A stretch of 17,462 nucleotides of DNA from an uncultured Candidatus Saccharibacteria bacterium (lineage in GTDB: Bacteria > Patescibacteria > Saccharimonadia > Saccharimonadales > UBA4665): assembly GCA_946482575.1 (NCBI GenBank), contig CAMLRZ010000019.1, positions 1 to 17,462 on the forward strand, in the 5' to 3' direction. This document shows positions 8,759 through 15,100 of this stretch, in pieces. Made by a program: the position numbers and the translations under genes. Position 1 is the first letter of the stretch. The number at the start of each line of letters is the position of its first letter. Below the pieces are notes generated by a model. The model worked only from the letters and a program-made list of their open reading frames with translations, was not told the DNA's origin and did no database searches.

Positions 8759-9151
8759 ATGAGTAGCATCGACCAGCAATTTGTAGAATTTATAGTAAAG
8801 TCTCTGGTCAGCAATCCTGAAGCGGTACAGGTTGCTCGTCGTATTGACGAGAAGGGCGTTTTACTTGAATTAACCGTAGATCCAGAAGATTTGGGTCGCG
8901 TAATTGGCAAGCGAGGTGCTACGGCACAAAGCCTGCGCACATTACTGCGAGCCTTGGGTACCAAAAATGATGCCCGATATAACCTCAAGATTGTGGACAA
9001 TGGCAATGGTGCTGCAGCACCTGCAGATGACACTACCGCCACCGCTCCATTTAGCAGCAACAACTCAACAGATGCCGACGAACCTGCCGAAGACAGCATG
9101 ACCAGCCGCACGCGCAAAGAGCTCGAAGAGCTTGACGACCTCGACGTGTAG
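8759..9151 (+). CDS. khpA: KH-domain RNA-binding protein KhpA
   Basis: Small KH protein that binds RNA, often with KhpB, and affects cell division and envelope control in Firmicutes. The N-terminal 78 residues match the family: FVEFIVKSLVSNPEAVQV, then DPEDLGRVIGKRGATAQSLRTLL with the GXXG loop GKRG. The family is normally about 75-80 residues; this protein has 130 because of a Ser/Thr/Ala/Asp-rich tail ending in LEELDDLDV. Its position after rpsP is the usual one. RimM, which commonly follows, is not in this window. Confidence 0.92.
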   Translation: MSSIDQQFVEFIVKSLVSNPEAVQVARRIDEKGVLLELTVDPEDLGRVIGKRGATAQSLRTLLRALGTKNDARYNLKIVDNGNGAAAPADDTTATAPFSSNNSTDADEPAEDSMTSRTRKELEELDDLDV

Positions 9152-9190
9152 CTATATAGTTAATGCTAGTCGAAAGCGACGACACCGTTT

Positions 9191-9312
9191 AAAAACAAAA
9201 ATCCGTACAAGCTCATGCGAGCCATTTCATTTGCAAGAATGATCTGGGAGCTTTATATGTGGCAAAAAGAACCTGTGGATAACGGGTTCTTTTTGTTTGT
9301 AAGCATGAGCTT
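9191..9312 (+). other. Structured intergenic region downstream of khpA
   Basis: The 200-base gap holds several overlapping pairings. A 10-bp perfect inverted repeat joins AAGCTCATGC (9209-9218) with GCATGAGCTT (9303-9312) and encloses the khpA terminator. AAGCTC (9209-9214) could instead pair with GAGCTT (9248-9253), and GCTC-ATGC-GAGC (9211-9222) forms a local hairpin. AAACAAAAA (9193-9201) is complementary to TTTTTGTTT (9290-9298) and would disrupt the terminator. TATATAGTTAA occurs at both edges (9153-9163 and 9334-9344). No known RNA family was recognised; it may be a 3' UTR-derived small RNA or a switch. Confidence 0.4.
9264..9294 (+). terminator. Terminator after khpA
   Basis: AAAAAGAACC (9264-9273) pairs perfectly with GGTTCTTTTT (9285-9294) around an 11-base loop and ends in TTTTTGTTTG. 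This is a clear intrinsic terminator of the A-tract/U-tract type. Confidence 0.88.
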
Positions 9313-9341
9313 TTGATCTTATAGCGTGAACGTTATATAGT
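9313..9341 (+). promoter_or_regulatory. Promoter of the inositol-phosphatase-family gene and trmD
   Basis: TTGATC (9313-9318), a 17-base spacer and TATAGT (9336-9341). The -10 ends 10 bases before ATG 9352, so the transcript probably starts within a few bases of the start codon. Confidence 0.65.
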
Positions 9342-9351
9342 TAAAGGGAAC

Positions 9352-10155
9352 ATGAACAACGAAACCCTACTTAAATTTGCCGTTGCGCTTGCCCGGGATG
9401 CTGGTGCAATCATGCGTGACTACGCTGGCAAAGCACGCGAAAGCGTCCAAACTAAAAGCAACAATACCCCTGTAACCGAAGCCGATACCAAAATTAACAG
9501 TCTGCTTATTAGCCGCGTGCAGGAACAATTTCCTGAGCATGGCGTTTTGGGCGAAGAAGAATCGCTGCACGCTGAGCGTTCCCAACTTTGGGTCTGTGAC
9601 CCCATTGACGGCACGGCAGGATTTATTTTGGGTGCACCTACCGCTATGTTCTCTTTGGCATATGTAGTTGATGGCCAGCCACAAGTTGCGGTGATGTATG
9701 AGCCTTTGCTCGACAAAATGTTCACCGCTGTTAAAGGGCAGGGAGCTTATCTAAACGGCCAGCCGCTCCGCGTGAGCGATACAGCCGGCTTGCAACGCGC
9801 AAGTGTGGGTGTTACCGCTTCTGTGGGCCAGATTTTTGCTCGAAAACCATTCTTTGATGCGCTCCTTAAAGAACAGGCGTTTATTAGCACGATTCCAGGG
9901 AACGTGTTTAAGGCCTCGCTTGTTGCCCAAGGTTTGATGGACGCGTTTATCTTTCCGGGACGTGGTGCGCACGATATTGCCGCCGAAAAGCTGATTATCG
10001 AAGAGGCGGGCGGTAAAGTGACCAACCTGGAAGGCCAAGAACAGCGTTACGACCGCGCAATTCGCGGCGCTGTGGTGTCTAACGGCAGCCCTATTCATGA
10101 TACGCTTGTACGATTACTGCAAGAGTACGGCGTCGAAGATTACCTAGGATACTAA
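9352..10155 (+). CDS. Inositol monophosphatase family protein
   Basis: A Mg-dependent, Li-sensitive-type phosphomonoesterase of the IMPase/CysQ/FBPase fold. Metal-site motifs are all present: VTEAD (41-45), GEEE (67-70), DPIDGT (83-88) and GAHDIAAEKLIIEEAGG (205-221, with D208). Length 267 is normal. The substrate could be inositol phosphate, 3'-phosphoadenosine phosphate or another sugar phosphate; the sequence does not decide. It sits 2 bases before trmD and shares its promoter, in the slot where rimM is often found. Confidence 0.93.
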   Translation: MNNETLLKFAVALARDAGAIMRDYAGKARESVQTKSNNTPVTEADTKINSLLISRVQEQFPEHGVLGEEESLHAERSQLWVCDPIDGTAGFILGAPTAMFSLAYVVDGQPQVAVMYEPLLDKMFTAVKGQGAYLNGQPLRVSDTAGLQRASVGVTASVGQIFARKPFFDALLKEQAFISTIPGNVFKASLVAQGLMDAFIFPGRGAHDIAAEKLIIEEAGGKVTNLEGQEQRYDRAIRGAVVSNGSPIHDTLVRLLQEYGVEDYLGY

Positions 10156-10157
10156 GC

Positions 10158-10805
10158 ATGAAAATTCAGATCATCACACTGTTTCCAGACATGTTTCCGG
10201 GCGTTATGAATGCCAGCATGATGTGGAAAGCGCAGGAGCAGGGCGCGGTTACGTTTGAATACATTGATTTACGCCAGTTTGGGCTCGGCCCTCGCAAGCA
10301 AGTTGACGACACGCCTTACGGTGGTGGTGACGGCATGCTTTTAAAGCCAGGGCCTTTGGTAGCGGCTATCGAGTACGCCAAGCAGCAAGATCCTGAGGCC
10401 TTAGTGCTCCTGCCGACGCCACGCGGCAAGGTGTATCAACAATCCGACGCCAAAGAATTGGCAGCTCGCAACAAAGGACTGATTATTGTTTGTCCTCGTT
10501 ACGAGGGTTATGACGAGCGCGTTACCGCATATATTGACCGTTTATACTGTATTGGCAGCTATGTTCTAACCGGAGGTGAGTTGCCAGCCATGATTATTGC
10601 TGACAGCGTTGTGCGCTTGCTATCTGGCGTGCTTGGTGGTGAGACCAGTGCCGAGATTGAATCATTCCAGCAAGACGATCAAAATATCGAATTTCCGCAA
10701 TATACCCGACCGGAAGAGTTCCGGGGTGAACGCGTACCCACTGTATTGTTGAGCGGACACCACGCCGAAATCGATAAGTGGCGCTCCCAGAATTCCCACC
10801 GTTAG
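10158..10805 (+). CDS. trmD: tRNA (guanine-N1-)-methyltransferase TrmD
   Basis: Methylates G37 of tRNAs with SAM and prevents frameshifting. The trefoil-knot motifs are present: TPYGGGDGMLLKPGPL (52-67), LPTPRGKVYQQ, CPRYEGYDERV (112-122), IGSYVLTGGELPAMI and the catalytic region DSVVRL (149-154). Two usual positions vary: CGRYEG is CPRYEG and IGDYVL is IGSYVL. At 215 residues it is shorter than the roughly 245-255 of E. coli-type enzymes and stops at HHAEIDKWRSQNSHR, lacking part of the C-terminal helical domain. It follows the IMPase-family gene by 2 bases. Confidence 0.95.
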   Translation: MKIQIITLFPDMFPGVMNASMMWKAQEQGAVTFEYIDLRQFGLGPRKQVDDTPYGGGDGMLLKPGPLVAAIEYAKQQDPEALVLLPTPRGKVYQQSDAKELAARNKGLIIVCPRYEGYDERVTAYIDRLYCIGSYVLTGGELPAMIIADSVVRLLSGVLGGETSAEIESFQQDDQNIEFPQYTRPEEFRGERVPTVLLSGHHAEIDKWRSQNSHR

Positions 10806-10806
10806 T

Positions 10807-10885
10807 GCGGGGTCCTGTCGCTCCCGCCTACTGACGCAGACTCGGGCGGGGTTGCTTCGCAAATCCCTCGCTAGCGCAGGTAGGC
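10807..10885 (+). other. GC-rich region of competing inverted repeats after trmD
   Basis: CCCGCCTAC (10823-10831) has three possible partners: GCGGG upstream (10807-10811), GGCGGG (10845-10850), and GTAGGC (10880-10885). Smaller hairpins, TTGC-TTC-GCAA and the palindrome CGCTAGCG, also occur. There is no U-tract, so it is not a standard terminator. It lies immediately before the sodN promoter. Confidence 0.35.
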
Positions 10886-10896
10886 TCGCGCAACAG

Positions 10897-10920
10897 TGGT
10901 ATACTGGATAGGTAAGGAGG
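10897..10920 (+). promoter_or_regulatory. sodN promoter and ribosome site
   Basis: Extended -10 TGGTATACT (10897-10905) without a good -35, followed by AAGGAGG (10914-10920) 4 bases before ATG 10925. The untranslated leader would be only about 12 bases. No nickel-regulator site was recognised. Confidence 0.65.
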
Positions 10921-10924
10921 GAAT

Positions 10925-11308
10925 ATGAAACTATCATTTATCAAGCAAGTGCATGCACACTGTGACCTACCATGCGGTGTTTACGACCCTGCTCAAGCTC
11001 GTATTGAAGCCGAAAGCGTGCTGGCAATCATGAAGAAATACGACGGCCTAGACGAAACCGGTAAAATCCGTGCCATTTTTATTAAGGAGCAGCGTGCAGA
11101 ATTGGTGAAGCACCATTTATGGGTATTGTGGACGGACTACTTTAAGCCCGAGCACCTCCAAGAATATCCAGACCTGCATGATCTTTTCTGGAAGGCCACC
11201 AAGCAGGCTGGCGAGTGCAAGCATCATAATGAGCCTGAAGAGGGCCAGAAGTTGCTGGATCAGATCGATGAAATTGCTAAAATCTTTTGGGAAACTAAAA
11301 AGGCGTAA
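10925..11308 (+). CDS. sodN: Nickel superoxide dismutase
   Basis: Dismutates superoxide with a Ni centre held by the mature N-terminus. The diagnostic nickel hook HCDLPCGVYDPAQARIEAE begins at residue 12; removing the propeptide MKLSFIKQVHA would expose His1, Cys2 and Cys6, leaving 116 residues, close to the 117 of Streptomyces NiSOD. The rest is the expected four-helix bundle ending EIAKIFWETKK. The gene overlaps the maturation protease gene by 41 bases in a different frame, and the pair is complete. In many genomes NiSOD is actinobacterial, so lateral acquisition is plausible (inference). Confidence 0.96.
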   Translation: MKLSFIKQVHAHCDLPCGVYDPAQARIEAESVLAIMKKYDGLDETGKIRAIFIKEQRAELVKHHLWVLWTDYFKPEHLQEYPDLHDLFWKATKQAGECKHHNEPEEGQKLLDQIDEIAKIFWETKKA

Positions 11309-11603
11309 GCCCGTACTTGTCCGGCAAATTGCCGGAAATAGCATGACGCCCACCTTGCGAGCCGGTCAGATTGTCGTTGCAACTGGGTGGTTCGGCTATG
11401 TGCGGCCCGGTGATGTCGTAATCATGAGCCATCACGGTATAGAAAAGATTAAGCGCGTCTCGGATGTAGACTCCCAAAAAGGAGTGTACGTGTTAGGCGA
11501 CAATGCCGCTGGGAGCACCGACAGCCGCACCTTTGGCTGGCTTGACCCCAGCGAAATAACCGGCCGGGTAATCTGGCCTCGTATCCAAAAACACCCCAAG
11601 TAA
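11268..11603 (+). CDS. sodX: Nickel-type SOD maturation protease (S26 family)
   Basis: Signal-peptidase-like serine protease that trims the NiSOD propeptide. From ATG 11268 it has 111 residues: MKLLKSFGKLKRRKP, then AGNSMTPTL with nucleophile S25, IEKIKRV with general-base K62, and GDNAAGSTDSRTFGW, the S26 box E. It lacks the N-terminal membrane anchor of leader peptidases, as expected of SodX. The start is not certain: 11268 lies inside sodN (41-base overlap) without a clear Shine-Dalgarno site. Other in-frame options are TTG 11274 or ATG 11178, the latter far too long a leader. The stop codon lies in the loop of the following terminator. Confidence 0.92.
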   Translation: MKLLKSFGKLKRRKPVLVRQIAGNSMTPTLRAGQIVVATGWFGYVRPGDVVIMSHHGIEKIKRVSDVDSQKGVYVLGDNAAGSTDSRTFGWLDPSEITGRVIWPRIQKHPK

Positions 11604-11617
11604 TCCGGGGTGTTTTT
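11587..11617. terminator. Terminator overlapping the end of the SOD protease gene
   Basis: AAAAACACCCC (11587-11597) pairs perfectly with GGGGTGTTTTT (11607-11617) around a 9-base loop that contains the TAA stop. It is symmetrical enough to serve both strands, and the flavin reductase gene converges on it. The core matches the leuS terminator at 3052-3078. Confidence 0.9.
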
Positions 11618-11663
11618 ATATGAGCTAGCTGCCGCCAGCGAGAGCGAAGGCTTGACGAAAGGA

Positions 11664-12239
11664 TTATTGCAGCTTGGCGCGCGCCTCTTTCATCTGTTCT
11701 GCCCAAAGGATGAGGTCCTTCAACATGCCGTCCGCTCGCTCCTGGTGTTCGGCGGTAAACTGGAACTCGCCCTTCTCGTTTAAGCCAGCAAAGTAGTTAG
11801 GGAAGTGTACGAACTTGGCCAGATCATACATGCGCAGCCAGCCGGCAACCAAACGCCATTGCTCAATGGCACGGACGCCGCCAGCGTCTGCGCCGTAACT
11901 TACAAAGGCAACGGGTTTGTTTGCCCATTCGTGCGCCAAAAAGTCGACGGCGTTCTTAAATGCAGCGGGCACACCGTGATTATATTCGGCGGTTACAAAG
12001 ACGAAGCCGTCAGCTTCATTAATGATTTTAGCCCAAGCTTCTTGGTGTTCGTTCTGATTTGAAGGTGCCATTGACGGCGGTGTTGGCACGTCCAACATTG
12101 GAAGGTCGATCTCTTGGAGGTCGACTAATTCAAACTGGGCGTCTTTATATTGTTTGCCGAGCTCGGTTACCCAAGTTGCGGGCTGAATGCCAAAGCGCCC
12201 AGGGCGTGTTGAGCCAAGAATAACTTTAATATGTACCAT
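11664..12239 (-). CDS. NADPH-dependent FMN reductase family protein
   Basis: A flavodoxin-fold oxidoreductase of the azoreductase/chromate reductase group, 191 residues. Seen: the flavin phosphate-binding loop GSTRPGR (9-15), then the family hallmark TAEYNHGVPAAFKNAVDFL, and SYGADAGGVRAIEQWR. I chose ATG 12239 because AAGGAG (12251-12246 on the minus strand) lies 6 bases upstream; a longer frame up to 12323 crosses the operator and is unlikely. It is divergent from an HxlR regulator, the usual partner of such reductases in electrophile or quinone stress. The physiological substrate is unknown. Confidence 0.92.
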   Translation of the reverse strand: MVHIKVILGSTRPGRFGIQPATWVTELGKQYKDAQFELVDLQEIDLPMLDVPTPPSMAPSNQNEHQEAWAKIINEADGFVFVTAEYNHGVPAAFKNAVDFLAHEWANKPVAFVSYGADAGGVRAIEQWRLVAGWLRMYDLAKFVHFPNYFAGLNEKGEFQFTAEHQERADGMLKDLILWAEQMKEARAKLQ

Positions 12240-12255
12240 AGCAGGCTCCTTATTT

Positions 12256-12282
12256 ACTATACAATGTATAGTATTGTATAAT
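12256..12282. promoter_or_regulatory. Palindromic operator between the reductase and HxlR genes
   Basis: ACTATACAATGTATAGT (12256-12272) is a perfect 17-base palindrome. An overlapping inverted repeat, TATACAAT (12258-12265) with ATTGTATA (12273-12280), adds a third half-site. The plus-strand -10 TATAAT (12277-12282) lies at its edge, and TATAGT on the minus strand (12261-12256) can serve the reductase gene. HxlR proteins bind such sites as dimers, so both genes are probably repressed from here. Confidence 0.75.
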
Positions 12283-12305
12283 GGAACATGTAAAGTCAAG
12301 TAATT

Positions 12306-12659
12306 ATGTGCCCAGCTATACAAAATGAGTCATCAATCCGCAACGGGTGCGTTGCGGCAGCAGCTTCGATCATCGGCGCCAAATGGACGCCTCAGATTTT
12401 ATATGCCCTGTGCCAGGGAACGAATCACTTTTGTGAACTACAGGATGCGGTAGGCGGCATTAATCCACGTACGTTGTCGGCACGTCTGACCGAGCTGGAA
12501 GTGATGGGCATAATTACTAAAAGCACGCCCGATAACCTTACCGCGCGTGCCGAGTACGCCCTTACTGAAAAGGGTAAAGACCTAATTCCTATTTTAGAAA
12601 GTATGATCGTGTGGGGTGAGAAGCATCCGCATCCAGATCATGCGCCAGTTGCTGTCTAG
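12306..12659 (+). CDS. HxlR-family transcriptional regulator
   Basis: A 117-residue winged-helix regulator. Features typical of HxlR are a Cys near the N-terminus (C15 in NGCVAAAASIIGAKWTPQILYAL), a helix-turn-helix region followed by INPRTLSARLTELEVMGII, and a wing ending YALTEKGKDL. Many HxlR proteins sense aldehydes or thiol-reactive compounds through that Cys. No good Shine-Dalgarno site precedes ATG 12306; the -10 box is 23 bases upstream. The gene ends tail-to-tail with the ATP-binding protein gene, sharing CTAG (12656-12659). Confidence 0.94.
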   Translation: MCPAIQNESSIRNGCVAAAASIIGAKWTPQILYALCQGTNHFCELQDAVGGINPRTLSARLTELEVMGIITKSTPDNLTARAEYALTEKGKDLIPILESMIVWGEKHPHPDHAPVAV

Positions 12660-13360
12660 GCTGCCAAGGTCTGCTGTTTTTGGTCTTGTTCTTGGAACGT
12701 TGCCCAAATTACCCAGCGCCCTTCGGTTCGACGAATCTGATCAGGGTCGGTGATAATTTTTTCGCGCCCAAAAAGACCTTCGACTACCATATACTTGCCA
12801 ACCTTGCCACCATGTTCGGCGGCGATGTCCTGAATAATCTTAAAGCCATTGCCACTTTCGTGGGTGCCTCGCGCCTTGGCCGTGTCGCTGTCGACGCTTG
12901 ATGCTGAGGCATTGGCGGCCTCAAATACCACTCCACCGCGAATGGCTCGCGCACGAAAGATGCCAGCAAGGGCGACATTGCTTTCTTTGGCACCGCCATG
13001 TAACAGGACATTAGTAGCTAGCTCGCTGACCAATATTTTGGCGTCGTCAGCAAGTTCGTCATCTTCAAAGCGGTAGCGTATTTCGCTGCCGACTTCGTTG
13101 CGGGTAGTCTCCACCTTGGTGGCGTCGTCAGGCTGTAGATTGTTGCTCATAAAGGGACGAGGCCGTAGCCATCCGCCAAAGCGGCCGTAGGGGCTCGCGA
13201 CCGACAAATCATCAAAGCCTACCTTTTCTTCGGAAGTGCCAGCCAAATCAGCAAGAAGTGCATTGAGTGAGTCGGGATTGTCCTCGTCAAATGCGTCCAA
13301 ATTAAAATGACAGGGATCTTCTTCGTCTCCGTCCAGGGGTGGTATAAGTGTTTCAGACAT
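12656..13360 (-). CDS. GHKL-type ATP-binding protein (anti-sigma-factor-kinase-like)
   Basis: A 234-residue protein with an acidic, probably disordered N-terminal 65 residues followed by a HATPase_c domain. The N box is seen in KILVSELATNVLLHGG (E-x3-N) and the lid region in ESGNGFKIIQDIAAEHGG. This resembles the stand-alone SpoIIAB/RsbW-like ATPases common in Actinobacteria, but no partner anti-anti-sigma or sigma factor gene is in view. There is no transmembrane segment or phosphoacceptor domain, so it is not a membrane sensor kinase. The start has AAAGGAG 9-10 bases upstream on the minus strand. It is divergent from the PafA-like gene. Confidence 0.85.
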   Translation of the reverse strand: MSETLIPPLDGDEEDPCHFNLDAFDEDNPDSLNALLADLAGTSEEKVGFDDLSVASPYGRFGGWLRPRPFMSNNLQPDDATKVETTRNEVGSEIRYRFEDDELADDAKILVSELATNVLLHGGAKESNVALAGIFRARAIRGGVVFEAANASASSVDSDTAKARGTHESGNGFKIIQDIAAEHGGKVGKYMVVEGLFGREKIITDPDQIRRTEGRWVIWATFQEQDQKQQTLAA

Positions 13361-13388
13361 GTATAAAATGCTCCTTTTGAAGCGAAAA

Positions 13389-13430
13389 GACGCTCAAGAA
13401 GCGTCAATTTCAGCATATACACATGTTATA
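13389..13430 (-). promoter_or_regulatory. Leader hairpin and promoter of the ATP-binding protein gene
   Basis: On the minus strand, TTGTGC and TATAAC are separated by 17 bases, with the -10 at about 13431-13426. The leader then carries a perfect hairpin, GACGCT-TCTTG-AGCGTC (13405-13389), followed directly by TTTT and the ribosome site AAAGGAG. The hairpin plus U-run just before the gene looks like an attenuator; a protein-binding palindrome is the alternative. Confidence 0.45.
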
Positions 13431-13468
13431 CACCCATGCCAAAAATAGCACAAGTACTTTTTGTGATA

Positions 13469-13497
13469 TTGAGCGGGCGAACAGTTTGCAGTATTAT
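13469..13497 (+). promoter_or_regulatory. Promoter of the PafA-like gene
   Basis: TTGAGC (13469-13474), a 17-base spacer and TATTAT (13492-13497). The -10 ends 10 bases before ATG 13508, which implies a leaderless transcript and decides the start in favour of 13508 over the upstream ATG at 13436. Confidence 0.7.
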
Positions 13498-13507
13498 ACA
13501 TACACCT

Positions 13508-15100
13508 ATGGAAGCCTCGAATCGAGTTATGGGCATAGAGAGTGAGTATGGTCTCACCTACGCCTTCAGTGAAGAACAGATAGAAGATCGGGCACGCCGT
13601 AACTTACCGCCTCAAGTATGGGGCGCGGACCCCGGTAGCGCAATCAGCATAGCCTTTAATGATTACCTCCCGGCCGAACTGCCCCGCGCAGGTCAATCTC
13701 TGTCGTTTTTGGGGAACGGCATGCGCTTATATCAAGACGTTGGCTCGCATCCAGAAGCCGCCGGTGCAGAGAGCACCGAAGTAGAAGACATCATTGACGG
13801 CGATGCCGCAGCCGACAAGTTAGTGTGGCGCGCGTTGCGTGACGCCTATGTCGATGGTGCTATCCGCAACTTCATGCTGTTCCGTCGCACTATTGACGGT
13901 CAGGGTACGTCGTGGGGCAGACACGAGAACTATCGCATGGACCGCAGCCTTATTTTGGATCCAAACTCTGAACATGCGGTTTCACAGCAAAAAATGAAGG
14001 CGCTGGTGGGATTTTTGGCAGTTCGCCCCATGATGGGCGGCGCTGGCTGCCTGCACAATGGTGTATATTGGATGGGCCAAAAAATTATAACCGCTATGCA
14101 GGACGTGGATTCGGGAACAACTCGATTTAAGCCATTGGTAAATACTCGTGATGAACCACTAGGGGAGGGCTATCGCCAACATATTGTATGCGTGGACTAC
14201 ACCTCGCCACATGTAACGGCGCGCAACCTAGAAACAACATCGCTCGTGTCGCGCATGATCGAGCATGGCATGGCCCCCAATTTTTACGGTCCATACCCAA
14301 ACTGGGCGTCATTTGGTAAACAAATCTCGACTGACTTTTCGCTGACCCATGCCGCAAACATTAATGGCAAGTCGATGACCGGGCTTAACGTGCATGAAAT
14401 GTTTTTGGAGGCAGCTGACGCTATGCCTGACGAATTGCTCAGCCCCGCCGAAAAACGTGGACGAACAAAGTGGCACGCTATATATGAGCGCCTTAAAACT
14501 GTCCCCCAAGCTGCACACGAGGGTTCTCTGCAAGAGCGTGCCGAACGCGTCCTGCATGCTCTGGATGAGCATGTGGCTGGTCACGTCGATTGGGCGGATC
14601 GACTTAAACACATTAGGGAAGTGAGCAATGTTCGCCCAGGGCAATACGCTCATAGCGAGGAAGGCATAAGTTTTGAAACGCATGCAGCAGCTGCGGCTCA
14701 GGCTGATATTATGTTTGACTTAGTGGGCCGAGGTGCGGGTTTGAGCCGAACGTATGTTGACCGTTTAGCCGCGCCTCAAGCAGCGCCCTATGTGGACCAG
14801 CGGCGCATTGCTCACCGTATATTGCATGCGCCCGCTACTGGTCGTGCCGCATTACGCGGAAAGTTTTTATATGAGTTTAAAGATGATCCAAACACAACTG
14901 CAGATTGGTCAGTTGTGGGCTACTACTTTGTGGAGAATGGCCAGCTACGGGCTAAATTCCACAGAATGAACGATCCGGTGGCTTCCGAAGACGGCGCACT
15001 GGATGGGTTCATGAAGCTTGCTCAGCGTGCGCAGCCAAAAAGTCGTGCATTGTACGAAAAACTAGAGCGCCAGCGCGAGGCACGCAGCATTGCTATGTAA
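13508..15100 (+). CDS. PafA/Dop-family carboxylate-amine ligase (Pup-ligase-like)
   Basis: A 530-residue relative of PafA, the enzyme that attaches Pup to lysines, and of the depupylase Dop. Seen: RVMGIESEYGLT (6-17, with the Mg-binding glutamate), FLGNGMRLYQDVGSHPE with D77 at the catalytic Asp position, GTSWGRHENYRM, TTRFKPLVNTRDEPL, RNLETTSLVSRMIEHG, and a C-terminal domain from about HVDWADRLKHI. The DVGSHPE wording follows PafA rather than Dop (DHAHPE). It is 50-80 residues longer than PafA. No pup, proteasome or Mpa/ARC gene is visible in the window, so the real substrate is open. An extra 24 residues from ATG 13436 would put the start upstream of the promoter. It overlaps the HAD gene by 8 bases, tail to tail. 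Confidence 0.9.
   Translation: MEASNRVMGIESEYGLTYAFSEEQIEDRARRNLPPQVWGADPGSAISIAFNDYLPAELPRAGQSLSFLGNGMRLYQDVGSHPEAAGAESTEVEDIIDGDAAADKLVWRALRDAYVDGAIRNFMLFRRTIDGQGTSWGRHENYRMDRSLILDPNSEHAVSQQKMKALVGFLAVRPMMGGAGCLHNGVYWMGQKIITAMQDVDSGTTRFKPLVNTRDEPLGEGYRQHIVCVDYTSPHVTARNLETTSLVSRMIEHGMAPNFYGPYPNWASFGKQISTDFSLTHAANINGKSMTGLNVHEMFLEAADAMPDELLSPAEKRGRTKWHAIYERLKTVPQAAHEGSLQERAERVLHALDEHVAGHVDWADRLKHIREVSNVRPGQYAHSEEGISFETHAAAAAQADIMFDLVGRGAGLSRTYVDRLAAPQAAPYVDQRRIAHRILHAPATGRAALRGKFLYEFKDDPNTTADWSVVGYYFVENGQLRAKFHRMNDPVASEDGALDGFMKLAQRAQPKSRALYEKLERQREARSIAM

Noticed and set aside
9163..9192. Nine-codon ORF (MLVESDDTV) after khpA
   Set aside because: Too short, no ribosome site and no supporting context.
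9152..9351. tRNA, tmRNA, 6S or SRP RNA in the khpA spacer
   Set aside because: No T-loop, CCA-compatible acceptor stem or family signature could be found, and the pairings do not match those folds.
10823..10850. CCCGCC/GGCGGG hairpin as the trmD terminator
   Set aside because: There is no U-tract after the stem and the bases compete with two other pairings.
13436..13507. 24-residue N-terminal extension of the PafA-like protein
   Set aside because: The extension spans the promoter (TTGAGC and TATTAT) and the family N-terminus starts at RVMGIESEYG; ATG 13508 fits better.
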